The notes under the pieces are model-generated. The model saw only the letters and a program-made list of their open reading frames with translations. It searched no databases and was not told the DNA's origin. From assembly GCF_003568665.1 (NCBI RefSeq), contig NZ_QXMH01000001.1, positions 372,001 through 436,000 on the forward strand: a DNA stretch of 64,000 bases, written 5' to 3'. This document shows, in pieces, positions 18,993 to 25,712 of this stretch; position 1 is the stretch's first letter, and every line of letters starts with the position of its first letter. Both the position numbers and the translations under genes were made by a program. The stretch is from Chitinophaga alhagiae (GTDB lineage: Bacteria; Bacteroidota; Bacteroidia; Chitinophagales; Chitinophagaceae).

Positions 18993-19042
18993 TCACAAGT
19001 TAAGCAAAAAGGGTTTTACCCGTCAACGTTTTAAATATCTAT

Positions 19043-20647
19043 ATGTCTGACAACAGGAAGTTAAAAGTTTTCTTGCCCCTTCTATTTGCCCTGGTGCTGG
19101 CACTGGGCATGTTTCTGGGGCATAAGATGCCGGCTGCGCGCAATAGTGATTCCGCCATCTTTTTCACCAACAGACGGGGCTCTTTACAGGAGGTGATGGA
19201 CCTGCTGAAATATAAATATGTGGATACGCTGGACCTCGGGGAGGCGCAGGAAGAAGCCATAGAAGGGCTGCTCAGCCACCTTGACCCGCATTCCGTATAC
19301 ATTCCGCCCGCCAATGTGCAGGAGGTGAACGAAGACCTGGACGGTAATTTTGAAGGCATCGGCGTGGAGTTCAACATCATCCGCGATACGGTCAACATCC
19401 TGAACGTGATTGCCGGCGGCCCTTCCGATGCGGCCGGCGTGCTCACGGGAGACAAGATACTGACAGTGAACGATTCTGTGAACGTGGCCGGCAAGGGCAT
19501 TACGTCAGAAAAGATCAGGAAGCTGCTGCGCGGCCCCCGCAACTCCACGGTAAAAACCACCATGCTGCGGGGCAGCAAGCAACTGGACGTGATCATCAAA
19601 CGCGGCGTGATTCCCCTCTACAGCGTGGATGCCGCCTACATGGCCGCCCCCGGTACCGGCTATATCAAGATCAGCAAGTTCTCGGCCACCACCTACACGG
19701 AATTTATGGAAGCCGCCCGCAAACTGCAAAAGCTGGGCATGGAAAAGCTGGTGATAGACCTCCGTCAGAATGGCGGCGGCCTGCTGGATGCCGCCACCCG
19801 CCTGGCGGACGAGCTGCTGGAAGGCAACAAACTGATCGTTTACACCCAGGGCAAAAGCTCGCCCCGGCAGGATTATAAATGTACCCGCCCCGGCGTGTTT
19901 GAAAAAGGCGCCCTCACCGTGCTGATAGACGAAGGCTCCGCCTCCGCCAGTGAAGTGCTGGCCGGCGCAGTGCAGGATTGGGACCGTGGCGAGATCATTG
20001 GCCGCCGCAGCTTTGGCAAGGGCCTGGTGCAGGAGCCGTTTGACCTCAGCAACGGCGCTACATTGCGGCTCACCGTGGCCCGCTACTACCTGCCCTCCGG
20101 CCGGAGCATCCAGAAAAGCTACCAGAACGGCCGGGAGGCATATGAAGAAGACATTGCCAACCGCTACAGCCACGGGGAGTTCCTGAACCGTGACAGCATC
20201 CGCCCCATCGATACCGTGAAGTTTGAAACGGCCGGCGGCAAAACCGTATACGGCGGCGGCGGCATTATGCCAGACGTGTTCGTGCCTTTTGACACCACCC
20301 GTTACTCCCCCCTGCTCACGCAGTTATACACCCGCAACGTTTTCGGGGACTTCATTTACGCTTACTACACCGCGAATGCCGAGACTTTTAAGAAGTATAA
20401 AGACGCTGTAGCCTTTAACCAGGAGTTTACGGTGAGCAGCGAACTGATGAATGCCTTCAAGAATCACGCCTCCGGCGAAAAGATCAATATGGCCGCCATG
20501 ACCGGAAAGGACGAGGCGGAAGTGAAGCTGCGGCTGAAAGCCCTGCTGGCCCGCCAGCTCTGGCGGAGCGAAGGGTTCTATATGGTGACCAACACCAATG
20601 ACCCGGTGATACTCCGGGCTATTGAGGAACTGAAAAACATGAAATAA
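19043..20647 (+). CDS. C-terminal processing peptidase, S41 family
   Basis: A periplasmic, membrane-anchored protease with one N-terminal helix (about residues 8-25, FLPLLFALVLALGMFLG). A PDZ domain spans about 85-175 (GIGVEFNIIRDTVNI, GPSDAAGVLTGDKIL). The catalytic core has DLRQNGGGLLD and the Ser-Lys dyad: Ser301 in DEGSASASEVL and Lys326 in SFGKGLVQ, with the 25-residue spacing seen in tail-specific proteases. The C-terminal region of about 120 aa is helical. Such enzymes degrade or mature envelope proteins. Confidence 0.94.
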   Translation: MSDNRKLKVFLPLLFALVLALGMFLGHKMPAARNSDSAIFFTNRRGSLQEVMDLLKYKYVDTLDLGEAQEEAIEGLLSHLDPHSVYIPPANVQEVNEDLDGNFEGIGVEFNIIRDTVNILNVIAGGPSDAAGVLTGDKILTVNDSVNVAGKGITSEKIRKLLRGPRNSTVKTTMLRGSKQLDVIIKRGVIPLYSVDAAYMAAPGTGYIKISKFSATTYTEFMEAARKLQKLGMEKLVIDLRQNGGGLLDAATRLADELLEGNKLIVYTQGKSSPRQDYKCTRPGVFEKGALTVLIDEGSASASEVLAGAVQDWDRGEIIGRRSFGKGLVQEPFDLSNGATLRLTVARYYLPSGRSIQKSYQNGREAYEEDIANRYSHGEFLNRDSIRPIDTVKFETAGGKTVYGGGGIMPDVFVPFDTTRYSPLLTQLYTRNVFGDFIYAYYTANAETFKKYKDAVAFNQEFTVSSELMNAFKNHASGEKINMAAMTGKDEAEVKLRLKALLARQLWRSEGFYMVTNTNDPVILRAIEELKNMK

Positions 20648-20664
20648 GAAAATGGATATAATGG

Positions 20665-20689
20665 AGCCGGCCTTCTGGGCCGGCTTTTT
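20665..20689 (+). terminator. Intrinsic terminator of the S41 peptidase gene
   Basis: AGCCGGCC (20665-20672) and GGCCGGCT (20678-20685) form a perfect 8-bp stem with a 5-nt loop, followed by TTTT. Confidence 0.85.
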
Positions 20690-20764
20690 ATTTTCCGCCC
20701 GTCATTTTGAGCGCCACCTGTTACCAACGCCGGTTTTCCCACATCTCTTCCCCGCAAAACCGCT

Positions 20765-21193
20765 TCACACTGATCCCGCCCTTTTCTCCCCTTCCGGCTC
20801 CAGCCTGCAACAAAAAATGCCGCCAGACAGCGTAAGCAGGTAGCTTCCCAGCGTAATGGTCACCAGCCTGTCTGCGTACTCCAGCCCGCCCCAGGCAATA
20901 ACCACCGCATAGGTACCCACCCACAGCAGGTTGCCCGCGGCCAGGCACCAGTATTTCTTTTCCCGTTCTGTACCCGCCCGGCGGTTGATCTGCCGCACAG
21001 CCAGGTTAAATAATATAAAGCCGGGAATGGAAATCACCGTGCCCCAGCAAAACATTACCAGGAAGAGGAACCAGCAGTACGTGAGATCGGTCAGGTTTGC
21101 CAGCAACATGAAAAAGATGCTCAGCAGCGGTGAAAGGGCCAGGCTGTTGCCCCATACCCGCACGACAAAAGCAGGGGTATTGGAAGTGAACAT
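20765..21193 (-). CDS. Small four-helix membrane protein of unknown function
   Basis: 142 aa with four hydrophobic segments: around LALSPLLSIFFMLLANL, YCWFLFLVMFCWGTVISIPGF, YWCLAAGNLLWVGTYAVVIAW and LVTITLGSYLLTLSGGIF. A basic loop (RQINRRAGTEREKK) lies between helices 2 and 3 and should be cytoplasmic. No family is recognised. The hydropathy pattern supports a real protein, but there is no operon partner and no conserved motif. Confidence 0.6.
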   Translation of the reverse strand: MFTSNTPAFVVRVWGNSLALSPLLSIFFMLLANLTDLTYCWFLFLVMFCWGTVISIPGFILFNLAVRQINRRAGTEREKKYWCLAAGNLLWVGTYAVVIAWGGLEYADRLVTITLGSYLLTLSGGIFCCRLEPEGEKRAGSV

Positions 21194-21222
21194 AGGCGTC
21201 GGTTTAGAACATAGGGATATAC

Positions 21223-21254
21223 ATTTACAGGGCTGCCGCAGCAGCCCTGTAAAT
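21223..21254. other. Perfect 14-bp stem-loop between two minus-strand genes
   Basis: ATTTACAGGGCTGC (21223-21236), loop CGCA, GCAGCCCTGTAAAT (21241-21254). No T-run follows on the minus strand, so it is not a standard intrinsic terminator for the upstream gene ending at 21296. It could stabilise the 3' end of that message or lie in the leader of the membrane protein gene. Confidence 0.7.
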
Positions 21255-21295
21255 ATATGTATTTTATATTTTCTAAATATGACACCAACGGGGGA

Positions 21296-21841
21296 TCACC
21301 CTCTCTTCAAACGTGCCCGTTCTTCCTCATAATCCCGGCGAATATCTCTCAGCTCCTGTTCCAGCTCCCGTTTGGCGATCCGTTTTTCCTTTTCCGAATT
21401 ATAATTTTTGTCTTCGTACTCTTTGGTGCGGCGGCGCATATCTTCCTCATAACCAGCCTTCAGGATACGGAGGTTCTCTTCATACGCAATGTCTTCCCGC
21501 AGGGAGGCCAGCTTCCGGTTTTGCACGGTCATTTTCTTTTCCACCTCATCTACCGTACCGGGCTCTTTTAACACCTGTTTCACCAGCTGCAGCATATCTC
21601 CGATGATCACCTTCAGCTCCTGCTGGTGCGCTGCAGACATACCGTTGGCCGGTACATCTATATTGCTTGTATCTAAATAATTGATGCTCAATAAAATACT
21701 GTCTCTCTGGGCCTGGGGCATCTGGGCCACTGCGCGTACGTCCGCACCGGGGAGGCGGAGGGCGTTGCTTTGAATGGTTTGGGCGTTACTAACACTTGCT
21801 AAACCGCCCAGGAGCAGGAATGTCAGGAATAATCTTCTCAT
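21296..21841 (-). CDS. Secreted helical protein of unknown function
   Basis: 181 aa starting at ATG 21841. A Sec signal peptide (MRRLFLTFLLLGGLASVSNAQ) covers about residues 1-20. After a short spacer, residues 60-181 are predicted to be almost entirely helical and highly charged (MRRRTKEYEDKNYNSEKEKR, ELEQELRDIRRDYEEERARL), consistent with a long coiled coil in the periplasm. An ATG six codons upstream (21859) is less suitable for a signal peptide. No known family. Confidence 0.72.
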   Translation of the reverse strand: MRRLFLTFLLLGGLASVSNAQTIQSNALRLPGADVRAVAQMPQAQRDSILLSINYLDTSNIDVPANGMSAAHQQELKVIIGDMLQLVKQVLKEPGTVDEVEKKMTVQNRKLASLREDIAYEENLRILKAGYEEDMRRRTKEYEDKNYNSEKEKRIAKRELEQELRDIRRDYEEERARLKRG

Positions 21842-21929
21842 GGCAGCTGGAAAATTCACGGTCCGCCTAAGGGGGTTACAATTGCTGTGCCAGAAAGGGC
21901 TGAACCGCTAAATTGACGGGGTTTGGGGT

Positions 21930-21959
21930 AAAAAAAGAGCCTCCCGGCGCACCGGGAGG
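21930..21959 (-). terminator. Intrinsic terminator of the Ala/Asp/Ser-rich lipoprotein gene
   Basis: On the minus strand CCTCCCGG (21959-21952), loop TGCG, CCGGGAGG (21947-21940), then CTC and seven T (to 21930). Confidence 0.88.
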
Positions 21960-21989
21960 TCCCATATACTTTTGCTATTACAAACTATC

Positions 21990-22205
21990 TTAGTGTTTGT
22001 GAGCGCTGTCAGCAACAGCGGCAGCAGCAGAATCAACTGCAACAGCAGCGGAGTCAACTACAGCAGCGGCAGAATCAACTGCGGGAGCAGCGTTCAGAGC
22101 AGTTGAATCAGCAGAAACAGTAGTAGAGTCTGAAGTAGTAGAAGAACTGTTGTTGCAAGCTACGAACAGACCGGTAGCGATAGCCAATACAAATAATTTT
22201 TTCAT
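21990..22205 (-). CDS. Small Ala/Asp/Ser-rich repeat lipoprotein
   Basis: 71 aa from ATG 22205. The lipoprotein signal (MKKLFVLAIATGLFVAC) is followed by a Ser/Thr-rich linker and a low-complexity region of repeated VDSAAA-like heptads ending in DSAHKH. The DNA repeats imperfectly as well (gcagcagaatcaactgc-like units). It has its own clear promoter and its own terminator, so it is probably strongly expressed as a single gene. Function unknown. Similar short Ala-rich lipoproteins are common in Chitinophagaceae (family-level recollection). Confidence 0.8.
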   Translation of the reverse strand: MKKLFVLAIATGLFVACNNSSSTTSDSTTVSADSTALNAAPAVDSAAAVVDSAAVAVDSAAAAVADSAHKH

Positions 22206-22229
22206 TTGATTTTGTGTTTTAAATCGCCG

Positions 22230-22259
22230 CAAAGGTATGCAAAAATCATTTTATACAAA
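22230..22259 (-). promoter_or_regulatory. Promoter of the small lipoprotein gene
   Basis: On the minus strand TTTG (22259-22256), 18 nt, then TACCTTTG (22237-22230). Both elements match the Bacteroidota vegetative consensus. The transcription start would be about 20 nt before the ATG. Confidence 0.7.
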
Positions 22260-22286
22260 AAATATTTTTATATAAAAAGCCGTCTT

Positions 22287-23600
22287 TTACTTCTTTCTAA
22301 AGAAGATCCGCACGGGTACACCCTTAAAATTGAAGTTTTCCCGGAGCTTGTTTTCCAGGTAATTCCGGTAGGGCGTCTTGATATCGTCCGGCAGGTTGGC
22401 GAAGAACGCAAAAGCGGGCGTTTGCGTGGGCAGCTGCGTTACATATTTGATCTTGATGGCGGTACCTCTTACCACGGGAGGACGGTAGGCGTCTATGGCC
22501 TTCAGCATCACCTCGTTCAGGCGTGAGGTAGGTATTTTACGCTGGCGGTTCTCGTACACCTCCAGGGCCGTTTCCACGGTTTTGAAGATGCGCTGCTTTT
22601 CCGTAACGGAGCCGAAAATGATAGGCACGTCCGTAAACGGCGCCAGGCGCTCCTTTAACTGCTTTTCATAGTCACGCGCACTGTTGGTCTGTTTTTCGAT
22701 CAGGTCCCACTTGTTCACCATGATCACCACGCCTTTGCCCTTGCGGGCGGCCAGGCTGAAAATACTCAGGTCTTGCGCGGCAATGCCTTTCTCCGCATCC
22801 AGCAGCAGCAGGCAGATGTCTGCCTCATCCAGCGCCTTGATGGCGCGGATCACGGAGTAGAACTCGAGGTCTTCATGCACCTTGTTCTTGCGGCGGATGC
22901 CGGCAGTGTCTATCAGTATAAAATCTTTCTGGAAGAGGTTATAACGGGTATGAATAGTGTCTCGCGTGGTACCGGCAATGTCTGATACTATGTTCCTTTC
23001 TTCCCCTACCAGCGCGTTCAGCAGGGACGATTTGCCCACGTTGGGCTGGCCAATGATGGCAATTTTGGGAATGCCCTCATCTCCGGGCGTAGCCTGCTCA
23101 TCTTCCGGGATGAGGGCCGCAATTTCGTCCAGCAGCTCGCCGGTACCGCTTCCAGACATGGACGAGAGGAAAAAAACATGCTCAAAGCCCAGGCTGTAAA
23201 ACTCGGTGGCCTCCAGCTGGCGTTCATGGTTGTCTACCTTGTTCACGGCCAGGTACACGGGTTTGCTGGAGCGGCGCAGCAGGTCTGCCACATCTGCGTC
23301 CAGGTCAGTAATGCCGGTGGTCACATCGCACATGAAGATCACCACGTTGGCTTCCTGCATGGCTATTTTCACCTGTTTGCGGATCTCGCGCTCAAACACA
23401 TCGTCACTGGCGGCCACAAACCCGCCGGTATCAATTACGTTAAAGGTTTTGCCGTTCCAGTCGGCAATGCCATACTGCCGGTCGCGGGTAACGCCGCTCA
23501 CATCGTCCACAATGGCCTTCCGCTGCTCCAGCAGGCGGTTGAACAGGGTGGATTTGCCTACGTTGGGGCGCCCTACAATTGCTACAGTAAAACCAGGCAT
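22287..23600 (-). CDS. der: Ribosome biogenesis GTPase Der (EngA)
   Basis: An essential 50S assembly factor with two tandem G domains. G domain 1 has GRPNVGKSTLFN (G1), DTGG (G3) and NKVD (G4). G domain 2 has GQPNVGKSSLLN, DTAGIRRK and NKWD. A C-terminal KH-like domain covers about residues 350-437. Length 437 aa is normal. It follows era by 32 nt on the same strand. Confidence 0.97.
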   Translation of the reverse strand: MPGFTVAIVGRPNVGKSTLFNRLLEQRKAIVDDVSGVTRDRQYGIADWNGKTFNVIDTGGFVAASDDVFEREIRKQVKIAMQEANVVIFMCDVTTGITDLDADVADLLRRSSKPVYLAVNKVDNHERQLEATEFYSLGFEHVFFLSSMSGSGTGELLDEIAALIPEDEQATPGDEGIPKIAIIGQPNVGKSSLLNALVGEERNIVSDIAGTTRDTIHTRYNLFQKDFILIDTAGIRRKNKVHEDLEFYSVIRAIKALDEADICLLLLDAEKGIAAQDLSIFSLAARKGKGVVIMVNKWDLIEKQTNSARDYEKQLKERLAPFTDVPIIFGSVTEKQRIFKTVETALEVYENRQRKIPTSRLNEVMLKAIDAYRPPVVRGTAIKIKYVTQLPTQTPAFAFFANLPDDIKTPYRNYLENKLRENFNFKGVPVRIFFRKK

Positions 23601-23632
23601 GTTATATTTTTTTTGTTGTCTTTCGTTTTTTA

Positions 23633-24505
23633 TTAAATCAGTCCGTACTCCCGCAGGTAATTATCATTGTCCCGCCACTTGTCACGCACCTTTACATGCA
23701 GCTCCAGGAACACTTTCCTGTCCAGGAACTTTTCTATGTCAACCCTGGCGCGGGAGCCGATCTCGCGGATAGACTTCCCTTTCTCTCCCAGGATGATGCC
23801 TTTCTGCGTTTCGCGGGTCACAATGATTTCCGCGGATATTTTGGTAAGCGTATGCTTTTCCTGGAATTGTGTGACCACCACGGCGGTATGGTACGGTATC
23901 TCTTCTTCGAAGAGCATGAATATTTTTTCGCGGATCAGCTCGGCCACAAAAAAGCGTGTGGAGCGGTCTGTAAGCGTATCTTCCGGGTAGAACGGCTCGC
24001 CTTCGGGCAACAGTTGCAGGATGGCCTTCATCAGCCCGTCCATGTTCTTCTTCTGCAACGCGGAAATGGGCACTACGGCTTTTGCCTTGCCCCATGCCTG
24101 GCAGCGGGCAATGAGCGCATCCAGCTCCGCCTTTTCCAGGTTGTCCATTTTGTTCAGCACCAGCACGCATTGCGCTTTCAGCTTGAGGGAGTCGAACAGC
24201 GCAAGGCATTCTTCGGTATTGTCCCGCACGTCCATAATGAGCAAGGCTACGTCCGCATCTTCGAGCGCGGACTTTACAGCGCCCATCATTTTCTCGTGCA
24301 GCTTGTACTTCGGGTCTATGATACCGGGCGTGTCGGAGAACACCACCTGGTAACCGGGCTCTGTCATAATGCCGGTAATGCGGTGGCGGGTGGTTTGCAC
24401 CTTCGGGGAAACAATAGCCAGCTTTTCGCCCAACAGGGCGTTGAGCAAAGTGCTTTTTCCGGCATTCGGTTTACCAAAGATGTTTACAAATCCTGCACGG
24501 TGCAT
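23633..24505 (-). CDS. era: GTPase Era
   Basis: GTPase that binds the 3' end of 16S rRNA and helps 30S maturation. The G domain has GKPNAGKSTLLN (G1), DTPG (G3) and NKMD (G4). The C-terminal KH domain contains the GxKG loop in ILGEKGKSIREIG. Length 290 aa. Clustered with der, which is a common and functionally sensible pairing of ribosome assembly GTPases, and downstream of the initiator tRNA gene from which it is separated by a terminator. Confidence 0.97.
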   Translation of the reverse strand: MHRAGFVNIFGKPNAGKSTLLNALLGEKLAIVSPKVQTTRHRITGIMTEPGYQVVFSDTPGIIDPKYKLHEKMMGAVKSALEDADVALLIMDVRDNTEECLALFDSLKLKAQCVLVLNKMDNLEKAELDALIARCQAWGKAKAVVPISALQKKNMDGLMKAILQLLPEGEPFYPEDTLTDRSTRFFVAELIREKIFMLFEEEIPYHTAVVVTQFQEKHTLTKISAEIIVTRETQKGIILGEKGKSIREIGSRARVDIEKFLDRKVFLELHVKVRDKWRDNDNYLREYGLI

Positions 24506-24525
24506 AGTTGCAATTTAGTACAAAT

Positions 24526-24554
24526 AAAAAAAGCCGAATTAGCTTCGGCTTTTT
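24526..24554 (-). terminator. Intrinsic terminator of the initiator tRNA gene
   Basis: AAGCCGAA (24531-24538) and TTCGGCTT (24544-24551) form the stem with a 5-nt loop, flanked by A7 on one side and T on the other. On the minus strand it ends tRNA-fMet transcription ahead of era. Confidence 0.85.
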
Positions 24555-24569
24555 AAGTTTAGTTTTTTG

Positions 24570-24641
<72 letters not shown>

Positions 24642-24650
24642 ATGTGGGTG

Positions 24651-24681
24651 CAAAGGTAAGGGAATTTTCAACCCAGCCAAA
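24651..24681 (-). promoter_or_regulatory. Promoter of tRNA-fMet
   Basis: On the minus strand TTTG (24681-24678), 19 nt, then TACCTTTG (24658-24651), about 10 nt before the tRNA 5' end. It matches the consensus in both elements and spacing. Confidence 0.75.
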
Positions 24682-24920
24682 TATTTTTTTACTCTTTGAG
24701 AAAAAAAATAAAGCGCACAGTATTGAAAACCATTACCAGCAAAGGGTTTCAACTGAATATCTTTTCCGGTACTTTTTTTTGCAACAGTGGCAATAGCTTC
24801 TACATAGCAGCAAGCCGGCAAATGGGCGGGCTATCAAAGGCAAGTACACATGGAGCGTCAGCCCTTGCCACTCCTGAAAACCGTTTTGCAACAATTGGCC
24901 CCATCAGCAGTCATGATAAA
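24682..24920. other. Gene-free stretch between the fMet promoter and the ssb terminator
   Basis: Two open frames cross this stretch, but they have atypical composition and no recognisable domain, and one runs through the tRNA gene. I see no gene, repeat or further promoter here. Confidence 0.6.
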
Positions 24921-24954
24921 CGAAGGGCAGGCATCAACATCCGCCTGCCCTTCG
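24921..24954 (-). terminator. Strong stem-loop downstream of ssb
   Basis: CGAAGGGCAGGC (24921-24932) and GCCTGCCCTTCG (24943-24954) form a perfect 12-bp stem with a 10-nt loop, 16 nt past the ssb stop. The minus-strand tract after it (TTTATCATG) is only weakly T-rich. Confidence 0.7.
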
Positions 24955-24970
24955 CTCAAAACGTCCGTGC

Positions 24971-25360
24971 TTACTCAAACGGCAGGTCGTCCGCCGGCCG
25001 CACTACCGGCTCCGGCATTTCATGTACATTGCCGCCTGCTTCCGGTTTAGGGCCTGGCAGCAGCTGCAGGTACGTAACCCGCAATTTCATTTCCGCCTTT
25101 GGCTCTCCCGCCAGGCTGGTGTACTGGTTGACCCACGGCACCCCTTCCAGGTACACCGCCTTGCCCTGCACCAGGTAAGCGCCTACCGCGCCCGGCTCCC
25201 ACATGGAACAGTTCACCCATACCGTACGTTCCTGCGGCACGCCCTGCGGGTTCTTGTACCGTTCATTGTGCGCTACACTGAAATTGATGACTTTTTTTCC
25301 GCCTACAGCATTTTCTGTGGCATTCTGGCCCAGACGGCCAACTAATTGCAGCTTGATCAT
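24971..25360 (-). CDS. ssb: Single-stranded DNA-binding protein
   Basis: 129 aa from ATG 25360 (MIKLQLVGRLGQNATENAVG), an OB-fold. The core strands include INFSVAHNERYKN and TVWVNCSMW. The C-terminal tail is acidic and ends DDLPFE, close to the conserved SSB tip that binds partner proteins, though with a trailing Glu. The open frame continues upstream to 25471 but those residues do not fit the family. It is short for an SSB, with a reduced Gly/Pro linker. A second, housekeeping ssb may exist elsewhere in the genome. Confidence 0.92.
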   Translation of the reverse strand: MIKLQLVGRLGQNATENAVGGKKVINFSVAHNERYKNPQGVPQERTVWVNCSMWEPGAVGAYLVQGKAVYLEGVPWVNQYTSLAGEPKAEMKLRVTYLQLLPGPKPEAGGNVHEMPEPVVRPADDLPFE

Positions 25361-25464
25361 TTTTACGCTGTTTGAGTTAACAATAAGATCCCTGAAAAAT
25401 GACCTTGCCTGTATAAACGGAGTATTACCTGGATTAACAGTACGGAAGATAGCGAAAAAAATAA

Positions 25465-25498
25465 TTTGCACAAAATCCCCCGCATGTTTCTACCTTTG
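25465..25498 (+). promoter_or_regulatory. Promoter of the riboswitch-controlled TonB receptor gene
   Basis: The -7 element TACCTTTG (25491-25498) is a full match. TTTG at 25465-25468 lies 22 nt upstream, slightly far for a -33. The transcript would start near 25505, just before the TPP aptamer. Confidence 0.55.
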
Positions 25499-25527
25499 CA
25501 GCAGAAACCGGGACTATTCCCAATTTC

Positions 25528-25602
25528 ACCTCGGGGTGCCTTACTATCAGGCTGAGATCAAACCCGTTGAACCTGGACCAGGTAATGCTGGTTAGGAAAG
25601 GT
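25528..25602 (+). promoter_or_regulatory. TPP (THI-box) riboswitch aptamer
   Basis: The universally conserved THI-box blocks occur in order: TCGGGGTGCC (25531-25540), GGCTGAGATCA (25550-25560), ACCCGTTGAACCTGG (25562-25576) and CAGGTAATGCTGG (25579-25591), followed by TTAGGAAAGGT. P1 can form between ACCT (25528-25531) and AGGT (25599-25602). It lies in the 5' leader of the downstream TonB-dependent receptor gene. Established knowledge: this class binds thiamine pyrophosphate and usually lowers expression of thiamine synthesis or uptake genes. Confidence 0.93.
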
Positions 25603-25633
25603 AAGCGACGATTCTCCTTACCTGTTATTTTTT
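25599..25633 (+). terminator. Putative expression-platform terminator of the TPP riboswitch
   Basis: AGGTAAG (25599-25605) pairs with CTTACCT (25617-25623), 7 bp with an 11-nt loop, followed by GTTATTTTTT. Its first four bases are also the 3' strand of aptamer P1, so the two helices are mutually exclusive over those bases. Confidence 0.6.
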
Positions 25634-25712
25634 GATAGTGAACAGCATGGCTGCTGCCATAGCCGCATGCTGCCAACTGTTCGTTTACAGCGAATTGAAT
25701 AAACAGGAAAAT

